64,000 bases of DNA, from NCBI RefSeq assembly GCF_025245835.1, contig NZ_JAOBWS010000004.1, positions 219,887 to 283,886 on the forward strand. Reading direction: 5' to 3'. A program made the position numbers and the translations under genes. Shown one piece after another: positions 8,558 through 17,784 of the stretch. The notes under the pieces were generated by a model that had not been told where the DNA came from, made no database searches, and saw only the letters and a program-made list of their open reading frames with translations. This stretch comes from Rheinheimera sp. 4Y26. GTDB taxonomy: Bacteria > Pseudomonadota > Gammaproteobacteria > Enterobacterales > Alteromonadaceae. Position 1 is the first letter of the stretch. Each line of letters opens with the position of its first letter.

Positions 8558-9796
8558 TCAGACCTTACGGAACAAAATAGAGCCGTTAGTACCGCCAAAA
8601 CCAAAAGAGTTACACAGTGCATACTCCATGGAAACCTGACGTGCTTCGTGTGGTACATAATCCAGGTCGCAACCCTCACCCGGGTTATCCAGGTTGATGG
8701 TTGGCGTCACCAGTTGATCCTGCAATGACAGAATAGTGATAATGGATTCAACCGAACCTGCAGCACCCAATAAATGGCCAATCATCGACTTACTGGAGCT
8801 CACCATCAGTTTATCGAGCGAGCCGGCAAATACTTTTTTAATCGCCATAGTTTCGGCAATGTCGCCGGCAGGTGTTGAAGTGCCGTGGGCATTAATATAA
8901 GCCACCTGATCAGCTGAAACACCGGCATCACGCAGCGCGTTGGCCATGGCATTAGCACCACCCCGACCATCTTCCGGAGGTGATGTCATATGATAAGCAT
9001 CACCACTCATGCCAAAACCAACCAGTTCAGCATAAATTTTTGCGCCACGGGCTTTAGCGTGTTCGTATTCTTCCAGCATCACCACACCGGCACCGTCACC
9101 CAGCACAAAACCGTCGCGGTCTTTGTCCCATGGCCGGCTGGCTTGTTGTGGAGCGTCATTGCGGGTAGACAATGCGCGGGCGGCACCAAAGCCACCCATA
9201 CCCAAATGGGTTGAGGCTTTTTCAGCGCCACCGGCTAACATGGCATCGGCATCACCATAGGCAATCATCCGCGCTGCATGGCCGATATTGTGCACGCCGG
9301 TAGTACAGGCTGTGACAATACTGATATTCGGTCCTTGCAAACCCAACATAATTGACAGATGACCGGCAATCATATTGATGATGGTTGAAGGCACAAAAAA
9401 CGGAGACAGTTTGCGGGGACCACTGGCCAGCAGCTTTTCGTGATTTTCTTCAATCAGACCCAAACCGCCGATGCCTGAACCAATAGCGGCGCCGATGCGG
9501 CCGGCATTTTGCTCTGTTACTTCAATACCGGAATCACGGAAGGCCTGAATGCCCGCTGCCACGCCATATTGAATAAATAAGTCCATTTTCCGCGCCTCTT
9601 TGGCCGGGAAAAACGACTCGACATCAAAATCTTTAATTAAACCAGCAAACTTGGTGCTGTAGGCTTCGGTATCAAAATGGGTAATATAACCAATGCCACT
9701 TTTGCCTTGTTGCAGGCCCTGCCAGGTAGAAGCGACATCATTGCCAAGTGGCGTCAGCATCCCCAATCCAGTTACAACGACTCGACGTTTAGTCAC
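8558..9796 (-). CDS. fabF: 3-oxoacyl-ACP synthase II (KAS II)
   Basis: The 412-aa condensing enzyme extends acyl-ACP with malonyl-ACP. The catalytic triad is visible as Cys in [12 protein letters not shown] (about residue 164), His in [11 protein letters not shown] and His in [19 protein letters not shown] also converts palmitoleate to cis-vaccenate at low temperature in E. coli. The start codon is GTG at 9796 with a strong GGAGG five bases away. It follows acpP after 124 bp containing a terminator hairpin, the classical acpP-fabF arrangement. Confidence 0.97.
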   Translation of the reverse strand: MTKRRVVVTGLGMLTPLGNDVASTWQGLQQGKSGIGYITHFDTEAYSTKFAGLIKDFDVESFFPAKEARKMDLFIQYGVAAGIQAFRDSGIEVTEQNAGRIGAAIGSGIGGLGLIEENHEKLLASGPRKLSPFFVPSTIINMIAGHLSIMLGLQGPNISIVTACTTGVHNIGHAARMIAYGDADAMLAGGAEKASTHLGMGGFGAARALSTRNDAPQQASRPWDKDRDGFVLGDGAGVVMLEEYEHAKARGAKIYAELVGFGMSGDAYHMTSPPEDGRGGANAMANALRDAGVSADQVAYINAHGTSTPAGDIAETMAIKKVFAGSLDKLMVSSSKSMIGHLLGAAGSVESIITILSLQDQLVTPTINLDNPGEGCDLDYVPHEARQVSMEYALCNSFGFGGTNGSILFRKV

Positions 9797-9879
9797 TATG
9801 TCCTCCGCAAGGAAATTATCTTTCTCTGCTTTACTGCTACAAACCGGTTTCAGATCATCGGTTTGCCTGTGCCAGAAAT

Positions 9880-9904
9880 GAAAACGGGTAGCTTAGCTAC
9901 CCGT
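9880..9904 (-). terminator. Terminator after acpP
   Basis: ACGGGTAGC-(3 nt)-GCTACCCGT is a 9-bp stem with TTTTCATTT following on the minus strand. It begins 17 bp after the acpP stop, so it would produce a short, abundant acpP message with read-through into fabF. Confidence 0.75.
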
Positions 9905-9920
9905 CTGCATCGCGCTTTGC

Positions 9921-10157
9921 TTATTCAGCGTGCGCCTTGATGTAGTCGATAGCAGATTGTACCGTCGTGATTTTTTCTGCTTCTTCATCAGGAATTTCTG
10001 TATCGAATTCTTCTTCCAGCGCCATGACCAGTTCAACTGTGTCTAAAGAATCGGCACCCAGGTCATCAACAAAAGAAGCTTCGTGTTTTACGTCTTCTTC
10101 TTTAACGCCTAACTGCTCAATGATAATTTTCTTAACGCGTTCTTCGATGTTGCTCAT
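9921..10157 (-). CDS. acpP: Acyl carrier protein
   Basis: The 78-aa acidic carrier protein holds acyl chains on a 4'-phosphopantetheine attached to the serine of [15 protein letters not shown] (Ser37). The sequence is almost that of E. coli AcpP in this region. The frame is open upstream to 10244, but ATG at 10157 has AAGGAAG at good spacing and gives the normal MSNIEERV start. It has its own strong promoter and a terminator behind it, fitting its need for high expression inside the fab cluster. Confidence 0.98.
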   Translation of the reverse strand: MSNIEERVKKIIIEQLGVKEEDVKHEASFVDDLGADSLDTVELVMALEEEFDTEIPDEEAEKITTVQSAIDYIKAHAE

Positions 10158-10215
10158 CTTTTCTTCCTTTTTCTCATATAAATCGCAACAATTCGTGCAA
10201 TTTTGGATGGCGGCT

Positions 10216-10244
10216 AGTTTAGTGGCAAGCGCGGTCTGATGCAA
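10216..10244 (-). promoter_or_regulatory. Internal sigma-70 promoter for acpP
   Basis: TTGCAT (10244-10239) and TAAACT (10221-10216) on the minus strand are exactly 17 bp apart, in the 128-bp gap between fabG and acpP. Transcription would start near 10209, giving a leader of about 50 nt. Confidence 0.65.
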
Positions 10245-10285
10245 GCAATGAGCGTTTCATTTCCTGCTGGTCAAACCTGATTCGC

Positions 10286-11029
10286 TTACACCATGTACAT
10301 GCCACCGTTTACGTGAATCGTTTCACCGGTGATATAAGCCGCCTGGCGGGATGCCAAAAACGCGACCGTTGCCGCAATTTCTTCAGGCTGACCGAGACGA
10401 TTCGCCGGTACCTGACTAAAGATTGCTTGCTTTTGCTCATCTGACAGATCTTTGGTCATATCGGTGTCGATAAAACCAGGTGCAATAGCGTTGACAGTTA
10501 TACCACGAGACGCCACTTCTTTCGCAAGAGATTTTGTAAAACCAAGTACACCGGCTTTAGCAGCTGAGTAGTTGGTCTGACCGGCGTTACCCATTGATCC
10601 TACTACAGATCCAATAGTGATAATACGGCCTTGACGTTTTTTCATCATGCTGCGAAGCACGGCTTTGCTCATGCGAAATACCGAAGTTAAGTTGGTTTGC
10701 ATAATGTCAAACCACTCTTCATCTTTCATCCGCATTAATAGGTTGTCGCGGGTAATACCGGCGTTATTCACCAGAATATCAATGTCACCAAAGTTGGTTT
10801 TAATGCTTTCGAGGCATTGGTCGATAGATTCTGCGTTAGCTACATCCAATACCAAACCCTGACCTGCGCCTAAATAATCGGCAATGGCCTGAGCGCCTTT
10901 TTCAGTGGTGGCGGTGCCAATCACTTTGGCGCCCAGTGCAGCAAGCTGCTCAGCAATAGCACGGCCGATACCACGGCTGGCACCTGTCACCAACGCGACC
11001 TGGCCTTCTAATGAAATAAAAGCTGTCAT
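10286..11029 (-). CDS. fabG: 3-oxoacyl-ACP reductase FabG
   Basis: This 247-aa short-chain dehydrogenase reduces 3-oxoacyl-ACP with NADPH. The Rossmann motif TGASRGIGRAIAEQL, NNAGITRDNLLMRMK, and the catalytic Ser-Tyr-Lys set (GSVVGSMGNAGQTNYSAAKAG) are intact, as is the C-terminal GETIHVNGGMYMV. The gene sits between fabD and acpP in the usual order. Its start (ATG 11029) is 13 bases from the fabD stop. Confidence 0.97.
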   Translation of the reverse strand: MTAFISLEGQVALVTGASRGIGRAIAEQLAALGAKVIGTATTEKGAQAIADYLGAGQGLVLDVANAESIDQCLESIKTNFGDIDILVNNAGITRDNLLMRMKDEEWFDIMQTNLTSVFRMSKAVLRSMMKKRQGRIITIGSVVGSMGNAGQTNYSAAKAGVLGFTKSLAKEVASRGITVNAIAPGFIDTDMTKDLSDEQKQAIFSQVPANRLGQPEEIAATVAFLASRQAAYITGETIHVNGGMYMV

Positions 11030-11042
11030 TTATGAAAATTCC

Positions 11043-11984
11043 TTATTCTGCAGCCGGAGTTAAGGCCGCTTTTAAACTGGCAACATCGTTCACCGAAGTT
11101 GTCAGCAGATTTTTATCAATACGTTTAATCAAACCGGCCAGTACTTTGCCTGCCCCAAGTTCAATCACTTCGGTGACGCCCTGAGCGGCCAGCCATTCGA
11201 TACTTTCTGTCCAGCGTACCGGGCTGAATAACTGACGCACCAGCGCATCTTTAATTGCTGCTGCGTCGTTGGTAACGGCAACATCAACATTATTCAGCAC
11301 CGGGATGACAGGGCTGTGAAATGACAGCGCTGCTAAGTCAGCGGCCAGTTTATCCGCGGCCGGCTTCATCAGGGCACAATGTGACGGCACGCTGACCGGC
11401 AGTGGTAATGCTCTTTTTGCACCATAACTTTTGCAAAGTTCGCCAGCCCGTTCAACAGCGGCTTTATTGCCGGCAATCACCACCTGGCCTGGTGAATTAA
11501 AATTGACCGGTGACACTACTTCGCCCTGCGCTGCTTCTTCACAGGCTTTGGCAATCAGCGCATCATCCAGACCAATAATGGCTTGCATAGCGCCAGTGCC
11601 GGCAGGCACTGCTGTCTGCATATAATGGCCGCGGTTTTCTACCAGCTTTACCGCATCTTTCAGGCTTAACACTCCGGCACAAACCAAAGCTGAATATTCA
11701 CCTAAAGAGTGACCCGCCAGATAAGCCGGCGTCTTACCGCCCTGCTGTTGCCATAAACGCCATACCGCCACCGATGCGGTAAGCAGTGCAGGTTGAGTGC
11801 GGAAAGTTTCATTTAATGCTTCTTCCGGGCCATTGGCGACCAGCGCCCATAAGTCGTAGCCCAAAGCTTCGGAAGCTTCGGTAAAAGTGTCACGAACCAG
11901 AGGAAATTCGGCATAAAGTTCAGCTAACATGCCAAGGCTTTGTGAACCCTGACCCGGGAATACCAATGCAAGTTTGTTGGTCAT
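11043..11984 (-). CDS. fabD: Malonyl-CoA:ACP transacylase FabD
   Basis: This 313-aa acyltransferase loads malonyl groups onto ACP. FPGQGSQSLGML, the nucleophile elbow GHSLGEYSAL (catalytic Ser about residue 93) and PVSVPSHCALMKPA (catalytic His about 202) are visible. The frame extends to 12050, but ATG at 11984 gives the family-typical MTNKLALVFPGQGSQ start. It lies 108 bp downstream of fabH on the same strand. Confidence 0.97.
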   Translation of the reverse strand: MTNKLALVFPGQGSQSLGMLAELYAEFPLVRDTFTEASEALGYDLWALVANGPEEALNETFRTQPALLTASVAVWRLWQQQGGKTPAYLAGHSLGEYSALVCAGVLSLKDAVKLVENRGHYMQTAVPAGTGAMQAIIGLDDALIAKACEEAAQGEVVSPVNFNSPGQVVIAGNKAAVERAGELCKSYGAKRALPLPVSVPSHCALMKPAADKLAADLAALSFHSPVIPVLNNVDVAVTNDAAAIKDALVRQLFSPVRWTESIEWLAAQGVTEVIELGAGKVLAGLIKRIDKNLLTTSVNDVASLKAALTPAAE

Positions 11985-12092
11985 TATTTTGCTCGCTTTG
12001 TATTTGTATTGTTTGGATAGCACAGCGCACTGCGCAACAACGGCCAGCAAACGACTGTTGTGCAGCAGTACTTCTCAGGCTTTATGCCGCTG

Positions 12093-13052
12093 TTAATATT
12101 TCACCAGCGCCGAAGCCCAGGCAAAACCACCACCAAAAGCTTCCAGCAGCAGGGTTTGTCCACGTTTGATACGGCCATCGCGGACTGCTTCATCCAGCGC
12201 TGTTGGCACTGTTGCCGCTGAGGTATTGCCATAACGGTCCAGGTTGATTACCACCTGGTCCATCGACATCTCCAGTTTGCGGGCAACTGCGGAGATAATG
12301 CGTAAATTCGCTTGATGCGGCACCAGCCAGTCAATCTGAGATTTATCCAGATTATTGGCAGCCAGCGTTTGTTCTACTACTTCAGACAATTTAGTGACGG
12401 CCACTTTAAACACGTCATTGCCTTTCATAACACCCCAGCTGTTGTGGATAGAAGCTTCATCACCACGGCGCGGGTTGTTGACGTATAAAAGCTCTGAATA
12501 TTTACCGTCAGAGTGAATATGAGTTGATAAAATGCCCGGCTCTTCGGAGGCTTCCAGTACCACAGCACCGGCAGCATCCCCAAATAAAATCACCATAGAG
12601 CGATCTTCCGGACTGACTAACTGCGATAAACAGTCAGCACCAATCACCAGCACCCTCTTTGCCATGCCACCTTTAATATATTGATCAGCAATACTTAAGG
12701 CATAACAAAAACCGGCACAGGCCGCAGAAATATCAAAGGCGGGAATATTCGGAATATCCAGTTCACGCTGTACTTCACAGGCTGAACTGGGTAAAGCGCG
12801 TGAACCACTGGTGGTGGCCAGCACTATCATATCAATAGAATTTTTATCAATACCTGCAGCTTCAATGGCTTTTAATGAAGCTTGTGTACTCATGGTGGCC
12901 ACAGTTTCGTGTTCACCAATAATACGGCGTTCACGGATGCCGGTACGTTCAATAATCCACTCGTCGGTGGTTTCTACCATGCTTTCTAAATCGGCATTGG
13001 TACGGATTTGCGCCGGGAAATAACTGCCGGTGCCTATAATGCGTGAATACAT
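12093..13052 (-). CDS. fabH: 3-oxoacyl-ACP synthase III (KAS III)
   Basis: The 319-aa enzyme starts fatty acid synthesis by condensing acetyl-CoA with malonyl-ACP. The Cys-His-Asn triad is seen in [16 protein letters not shown] (about Cys112), VPHQANLRI and [11 protein letters not shown]. The N-terminal [17 protein letters not shown] is the standard FabH opening. It is the third lipid gene after plsX, with a six-base gap between plsX and fabH. Confidence 0.97.
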   Translation of the reverse strand: MYSRIIGTGSYFPAQIRTNADLESMVETTDEWIIERTGIRERRIIGEHETVATMSTQASLKAIEAAGIDKNSIDMIVLATTSGSRALPSSACEVQRELDIPNIPAFDISAACAGFCYALSIADQYIKGGMAKRVLVIGADCLSQLVSPEDRSMVILFGDAAGAVVLEASEEPGILSTHIHSDGKYSELLYVNNPRRGDEASIHNSWGVMKGNDVFKVAVTKLSEVVEQTLAANNLDKSQIDWLVPHQANLRIISAVARKLEMSMDQVVINLDRYGNTSAATVPTALDEAVRDGRIKRGQTLLLEAFGGGFAWASALVKY

Positions 13053-13058
13053 GAGGAC

Positions 13059-14099
13059 CTACGCTTTATCGATTAATACGTGTTCCAACCGGTCTTTTAT
13101 TTTTGCGGGCACCTGGCGTTCAACCTCGCGCACCGCCTGCCGGATGGCACTGAGAAATGCTTCTTTTGTCGCATTTCCATGACTTTTCACTACAATTCCG
13201 CGCAATCCTATCAGACTTGCACCGTTATAGTGGTCGGGGTTCACGCCGGTTCCGATACTTTTTAACAAAGGTTTGATCATCCAGCCGAATAAATGCGCAG
13301 ACATACTGTTTTTCAGCGCCTGTTCAAACCTTTTAATAATGAGTTTGGCCACACCTTCACAGGTTTTTAGTGCCACGTTGCCAACAAAACCATCACAGAC
13401 AATGACGTCGGCTTTGCCGGAGAAGATATCATTGCCTTCGATATAACCTATGTAGTTAATATCAGCGCATTCAGACAATAATAAAGAAGTGCGTTTGATT
13501 TGATCCGAACCTTTTATTTCTTCTTCGCCCATATTCAACAGCGCTACTTTGGGCCGGTGAATACCTTCAACTTCTTCGGCCATCACAGCGCCCATCACGG
13601 CAAACTGAAACAAGGTGTCGGAATCACAGTTCACCGTAGCGCCTAAGTCCAGCATAAAGACCGGGCTGCCAACTGTGGTGGGTAAAGCACTAATCAAGGC
13701 AGGTCGTTCTACGCCACCCAGCATTTTTAAGACAAAATGCGCCATCGCAATTAAAGCACCGGTATTACCGGCACTGACACAGGCATGCACCTGTTGTTTT
13801 TCTGCTAAATCCAGGGCAACACGCATTGAAGAGTCGCGTTTATTTCGCAGCGCTACCGAGGGTTTATCGGTCATTAGCACCTGTTGGGATGCATGTTTTA
13901 CAGAAAGTTGCGGATGGTTAGAGATGCCAGCTTCAAGCAATTGCTGCTCAAGCGTCGTGGCGTCACCACAAAGAATTAAATCAAGATTGGGAAATTCTTC
14001 TACAGCAGCTATGGCTGCAGGAATAGTAGACAGGGGGCCATGATCGCCCCCCATCATATCTAAAGCTATTTTAAGCCGTTCTGGTTGCAACGAGTGCAC
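13059..14099 (-). CDS. plsX: Phosphate acyltransferase PlsX
   Basis: The 346-aa peripheral membrane enzyme makes acyl-phosphate from acyl-ACP for phospholipid synthesis via PlsY. KIALDMMGGDHGP at the N-terminus, CVSAGNTGALIAMA, LDLGATVNCDSD and VCDGFVGNVALKTCEG are family motifs. The start is taken as GTG at 14099, six bases after the rpmF stop; no clear ribosome site is visible, so translation is probably coupled to rpmF. The rpmF-plsX-fabH order is conserved in gammaproteobacteria. Confidence 0.95.
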   Translation of the reverse strand: MHSLQPERLKIALDMMGGDHGPLSTIPAAIAAVEEFPNLDLILCGDATTLEQQLLEAGISNHPQLSVKHASQQVLMTDKPSVALRNKRDSSMRVALDLAEKQQVHACVSAGNTGALIAMAHFVLKMLGGVERPALISALPTTVGSPVFMLDLGATVNCDSDTLFQFAVMGAVMAEEVEGIHRPKVALLNMGEEEIKGSDQIKRTSLLLSECADINYIGYIEGNDIFSGKADVIVCDGFVGNVALKTCEGVAKLIIKRFEQALKNSMSAHLFGWMIKPLLKSIGTGVNPDHYNGASLIGLRGIVVKSHGNATKEAFLSAIRQAVREVERQVPAKIKDRLEHVLIDKA

Positions 14100-14105
14100 C
14101 GCGAC

Positions 14106-14270
14106 TTATTTAACTTTACGGCCTTTGTAGAAACCGTCAGCAGTGATGTGGTGACGACGGTGCGTTTCACCAGTTGTTGCGTCTACAGACAGCGTTGGGC
14201 CTGTCAACGCATCATGAGAACGACGCATATCACGTCTTGCACGAGATTTTTTGTTCTGTTGTACAGCCAT
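14106..14270 (-). CDS. rpmF: 50S ribosomal protein L32
   Basis: A 54-aa ORF begins [20 protein letters not shown] and ends in GFYKGRKVK. It is strongly basic and has the normal L32 length for this group. The position between yceD and plsX is the conserved one. This is the cysteine-free C-minus L32 form expected in enterobacteria and relatives. Confidence 0.96.
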   Translation of the reverse strand: MAVQQNKKSRARRDMRRSHDALTGPTLSVDATTGETHRRHHITADGFYKGRKVK

Positions 14271-14286
14271 TGCTATTCTCCTAAAT

Positions 14287-14811
14287 TCACTTTTTCTTCA
14301 ATTCTTGCAATATTGCAAATGGGTTCGGTTTTTCTGGTTCCGGCTCTATATGCCCGAAGCTCGTTTGCAACTTCGCTGGATCACATTGATCAGCATCATG
14401 CATCGGGAACAACGGTAAAGCCAGAATTAATTCGTCCTCAACCAATTGCCTCAAGTTAACTTCGCCGTGTTCGTCTTTTTCGATCACGTCGTAGCGTTCC
14501 GGAATTTCATCGTGAGCCGAATCATCCCCTTTTACAGGGGTATATGCAAAACTGCTGTCAATCGTCAGCGACATTTCGTCACCACACCTTTCACAGGTCA
14601 GACTGACAGTACACTGGGCTTCACCTTTAATAAAGACCAAGCCTTGTTCGTCGGTTCCGCAATCGATGATTACAGCAACATCACCTTCCGTGCTCAGCAA
14701 TGACTCAGTAAAACGCGTCAGCGTGTTCAGCGGAATGATCCCTTCGTAACTCAGCCTTTTTTGTGCAGTACGGGACGGATCTATAGTGATTGGGATTTTT
14801 ACCTTTTGCAT
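14287..14811 (-). CDS. yceD: YceD family protein (DUF177), 23S rRNA accumulation
   Basis: The 174-aa acidic protein carries a C-x-x-C pair in [12 protein letters not shown] and the C-terminal [29 protein letters not shown], both typical of YceD/DUF177. The E. coli and plant relatives are needed for 23S rRNA accumulation, though the biochemical role is unclear. It is the first gene of the rpmF-plsX-fab operon and is preceded by a near-consensus promoter; it lies 16 bp from rpmF. Confidence 0.92.
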   Translation of the reverse strand: MQKVKIPITIDPSRTAQKRLSYEGIIPLNTLTRFTESLLSTEGDVAVIIDCGTDEQGLVFIKGEAQCTVSLTCERCGDEMSLTIDSSFAYTPVKGDDSAHDEIPERYDVIEKDEHGEVNLRQLVEDELILALPLFPMHDADQCDPAKLQTSFGHIEPEPEKPNPFAILQELKKK

Positions 14812-14820
14812 AAGGCGCGC

Positions 14821-14849
14821 ATCATATAGATCAAGGCCTGCACTGTCAA
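14821..14849 (-). promoter_or_regulatory. Near-consensus sigma-70 promoter of the yceD-rpmF-plsX-fab operon
   Basis: The minus strand reads TTGACA (14849-14844), a 17-bp spacer, then TATGAT (14826-14821), nearly perfect. The predicted start, near 14814, falls only a few bases from the yceD ATG at 14811, so this transcript would be very short-leadered or leaderless for yceD. Confidence 0.8.
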
Positions 14850-14950
14850 AGGGTTGATCACACTTTTGTCAATTTTTCACGCGCAAATCGGTGAAAAAAT
14901 AAGTATAGTGCCGCCATTCATTTGCTTCAGAGAGAAAACGGAGCTGTTTT

Positions 14951-15541
14951 ATGCCACAAAACCTTTGGCTCGCCTCAACTTCAGTCTATCGTAAAGCCTT
15001 ATTAGAAAAACTCACCCCCAATTTTCAAACCGCTAAACCAGAAGTAGACGAAACAGCCCTGCCCGGCGAAACAGCAGAGGCGCTGGTAGAGCGGCTCGCT
15101 ATTGCCAAAGCACGCGCAATTGCAGATAAGCTTAATGCGGGTCTGGTGATAGGTTCAGATCAGGTTGCTTTATTTAATGGTGCCATTCTTGGCAAACCTC
15201 ATACTGTGGAAAACGCCTATAAGCAGTTAAAAGCTTTTAGCGGTCATAAAGTTACTTTTTTGACCGGTCTTGCCGTAGTTAATGCCGCAACGGGTAACGT
15301 CAGTCACTGTGTTGAGCCTTTTTATGTGCATTTTCGCGAGCTGAGCGATGATGACATCCACACTTATATCAAACGCGAACAACCGCTGAACTGTGCCGGT
15401 AGTTTTAAAAGTGAAGGATTAGGCATTACGCTGTTTTCCAGACTGGAAGGTGATGATCCGAACAGCCTGATTGGTTTACCACTGATTAAACTGCATCAGT
15501 TGTTAAAACAACAGGGCCGCGATTTACTGCTGCAGCCCTAA
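14951..15541 (+). CDS. yceF: Maf-type nucleotide pyrophosphatase YceF (7-methyl-GTP)
   Basis: The 196-aa Maf-family protein has LASTSVYRKALLEKL (phosphate-binding), PEVDETALPGE, IGSDQVALFNG and FKSEGLGITLFSRLEGDDPNSLIGLPL. The YceF subgroup hydrolyses 7-methyl-GTP and is a house-cleaning enzyme; the GSDQV rather than SADTVV motif places it there rather than with YhdE. The gene is divergent from yceD, as in E. coli, and converges with the HAD gene, with a 12-bp gap and no terminator between. Confidence 0.93.
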   Translation: MPQNLWLASTSVYRKALLEKLTPNFQTAKPEVDETALPGETAEALVERLAIAKARAIADKLNAGLVIGSDQVALFNGAILGKPHTVENAYKQLKAFSGHKVTFLTGLAVVNAATGNVSHCVEPFYVHFRELSDDDIHTYIKREQPLNCAGSFKSEGLGITLFSRLEGDDPNSLIGLPLIKLHQLLKQQGRDLLLQP

Positions 15542-15553
15542 CCCACATCAGAC

Positions 15554-16201
15554 TCAGGCACAATGCGCCAACAGCTCCGGCAGCGAGTGGATCACCGCTT
15601 TTGGGGCAAATGGCGCAAAATCCAAAGCACTATGCACACCATGAGTAATGCCAACTCTTGGCATATCAATAGCGTGCGCCATTGCCAAATCATGAGTGGT
15701 ATCCCCCACCATCAACGCCTGGTCTGCCGGGCAAGCAAGCTCAGCGAGAATAAGTTGCAGCATTTGTGGATCTGGTTTGGACTTTGCTTCGTCAGCACAG
15801 CGACTGGTGGCAAAAAAATGTGCGGTATTGGTTTCTTCCAACATCCGGTTGAGACCAATTCTGGTTTTACCTGTTGCCACGGCCAATAAATAGTCCTGTT
15901 GCCTGAGCCTTTCAAAAAGCTCGACAGCACCGGTAAAAAGTGGCGTCGCTGTTTTATCCTGATGCAGATATATATCTTTATAAGCTTCACATAACAATAA
16001 AACTGTTGGCTTATCAACATTGGGAAACAGAGTGGCAAAAGCGGTTTCCAGGCTCAGACCAATAATCTGTTTGGCCTGATGATGGTCTGGCACCGGAATA
16101 TTCAGCGCTTTGGCTGCGCCTTGCACACAATTGACAATCTTGCCAATAGAGTCCATCACTGTGCCATCCCAATCAAAAATCACGACTTTTTGTGACGACA
16201 T
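15554..16201 (-). CDS. HAD-superfamily phosphatase (Gph/PGP-like)
   Basis: The 215-aa protein has all HAD motifs: VIFDWDGTVMDSIGK (nucleophile Asp at residue 10, acid/base Asp at 12), VATGKTRIGLNR (motif II) and KSKPDPQMLQLIL with MVGDTTHDLAMA (motifs III/IV). A helical cap of type C1 lies between. Substrate is not determinable; phosphoglycolate phosphatase-like activity is the closest resemblance. It follows rluC after a strong terminator, as in Shewanella-type genomes. Confidence 0.85.
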   Translation of the reverse strand: MSSQKVVIFDWDGTVMDSIGKIVNCVQGAAKALNIPVPDHHQAKQIIGLSLETAFATLFPNVDKPTVLLLCEAYKDIYLHQDKTATPLFTGAVELFERLRQQDYLLAVATGKTRIGLNRMLEETNTAHFFATSRCADEAKSKPDPQMLQLILAELACPADQALMVGDTTHDLAMAHAIDMPRVGITHGVHSALDFAPFAPKAVIHSLPELLAHCA

Positions 16202-16226
16202 TTATTGCTACTACCTTTTATGCGAA

Positions 16227-16253
16227 TAAAAAGCCGGCCGAGGCCGGCTTTTT
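16227..16253 (-). terminator. Terminator between rluC and the HAD gene
   Basis: AAGCCGGCC-(2 nt)-GGCCGGCTT is a 9-bp stem, 16231-16250, flanked by A- and T-runs on both sides. On the minus strand it ends rluC transcripts. Confidence 0.8.
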
Positions 16254-16293
16254 AATCATCTGAACAAATGAAGGGGCTTTATGCTGTGTCTGG

Positions 16294-17247
16294 TTATTTT
16301 TTGGTGAGTTTCTGCAGAATTCGCTCAAGCTCAGCATCAAGCGGCGCTTCACACTTCATCACCGCCCCGGTATTGGGGTGGGTAAAAGCCAAAGTTTTGG
16401 CATGCAGATACAGCCGTTTTAACCCCAGCGCATTCATCTGCGCGGTAAATTCGTTGTCACCATATTTATCATCACAGGCTATAGGATGGCCAACACAGGC
16501 TGTGTGAACCCTAATTTGGTGCGTACGGCCTGTGACCGGAAAAGCTTCCACCAGGGTGCCTTCCACATAACGCTGCAGAATTTTAAAACGGGTTTCTGAG
16601 GGCTTACCGTCTTTTTCATCCACCCTTACCACCCGCTCACCGGACTGCAGGGTATTTTTCTTTAAAGGCTCTGTGACTTTTTTATTGCGGGCATCCCACT
16701 GGCCAGCCACTAAAGCCCAGTATTTTTTCTCGACAGTTTTTAACCGCAGCTGCTCATGCAAATGCGTCAGCACCGAGCGTTTTTTGGCAATTAATAAACA
16801 GCCTGAGGTATCGCGGTCAAGCCGGTGCACCAGCTCTAAAAACTTGGCGGTTGGACGCAAAGCACGTAAGGCTTCAATCACACCAAACTGCAAACCACTG
16901 CCGCCATGAACTGCCATGCCGGTAGGTTTGTTAATCACAATTAAATCGTTGTCTTCAAACAAAATATGGCTTTCAAGATTCTTTACCAGTGACAACTTGG
17001 TTGAGACCTGATCTTTTTCAGCCGACACCACCAGAGGCGGCACCCGCACCTGGTCACCGGCCTGTAATTTGTATTCAGGTTTGATCCGGCCTTTGTTCAC
17101 CCGAACCTCACCTTTACGCACCACCCGATAGATCACACTTTTAGGCACACCTTTGAGCCTGGCCAGCAAAAAATTATCCAGGCGCTGTCCTGCATATTCT
17201 TCATCCACATCAATAAATTGGATCGGGGTTTTTATTTCATCAGTCAT
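16294..17247 (-). CDS. rluC: 23S rRNA pseudouridine synthase RluC
   Basis: The 317-aa enzyme makes pseudouridine 955, 2504 and 2580 in 23S rRNA in E. coli. It has an N-terminal S4 domain (RLDNFLLARLKGVPKSVIYR, KGEVRVNKGRIKPEYKL) and the RluA-type catalytic motif LVHRLDRDTSGCLL with the catalytic Asp. RTHQIRVHTACVGHPI follows. ATG 17247 is preferred to a TTG at 17283. It is divergent from rne with about 540 bp between the starts, the arrangement seen in E. coli. Confidence 0.96.
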   Translation of the reverse strand: MTDEIKTPIQFIDVDEEYAGQRLDNFLLARLKGVPKSVIYRVVRKGEVRVNKGRIKPEYKLQAGDQVRVPPLVVSAEKDQVSTKLSLVKNLESHILFEDNDLIVINKPTGMAVHGGSGLQFGVIEALRALRPTAKFLELVHRLDRDTSGCLLIAKKRSVLTHLHEQLRLKTVEKKYWALVAGQWDARNKKVTEPLKKNTLQSGERVVRVDEKDGKPSETRFKILQRYVEGTLVEAFPVTGRTHQIRVHTACVGHPIACDDKYGDNEFTAQMNALGLKRLYLHAKTLAFTHPNTGAVMKCEAPLDAELERILQKLTKK

Positions 17248-17292
17248 GCGTATTTGCTGCTCTGCTACTTCGGGTTTTAACAATATTTTCGG

Positions 17293-17322
17293 TTGCTATT
17301 ATTTACTGATTGATGGGATAAT
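17293..17322 (+). promoter_or_regulatory. Candidate rne promoter
   Basis: TTGCTA (17293-17298) and GATAAT (17317-17322) are separated by 18 bp. Initiation near 17329 would give rne a leader of about 455 nt, comparable with the long autoregulatory leader of E. coli rne. Confidence 0.5.
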
Positions 17323-17329
17323 CAGCCCG

Positions 17330-17784
17330 CTAATTGTGCCAGTGGTTTGAACCACTTACGGCCATTAGGGCGCTCATCAAGACGTAAGAGAAGATGTGAG
17401 GCACCGGTCGGGAGACAGATCATACCTAATTCGTGGTGAAAACCAACGACTTTATCTATCCCGAACGACAATAACGCCAGATGCTTGAGGTAATGCTGCG
17501 TAATTTGTTACCAACACCAGCACAACACCGCTTCCGGTCAATGAGCAAAAAAATAAAAGTAAAACGCTATAACGCAGCGCTCAAAAGCGATGTGGATCAG
17601 AGCAAATTTGTAATACGGCGGGGGTTTCAATCCGGCCGGATAAACAAGATTGACAATAACAATTGATAAATAATTGATTATTCAAGCATTCCAGTCGGGA
17701 GACTGCACCAGAATATGTTTGACAACATCTGACACGCAAACGCATGTTCGCTGTCGTTGTGGCTGAATGGACGAGTCAGACACA
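17330..17784 (+). ncRNA. Long structured 5' leader of rne (probable autoregulatory region)
   Basis: No ORF of credit lies in this 450-bp stretch. Visible structure includes a 7-bp stem AGTGGTT/AACCACT (17341-17356) and two copies of GTCGGGAGAC (17407-17416 and 17694-17703). In the second copy the stem CAGTC/GACTG (17692-17705) is capped by a GGGA tetraloop of the GNRA class. A-rich unpaired stretches (about 17547-17565) and AT-rich 17640-17680 resemble RNase E cleavage sites. In E. coli the rne leader lets RNase E cut its own message; equivalence here is inference, and I did not identify the E. coli hp2 element by sequence. Confidence 0.5.
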
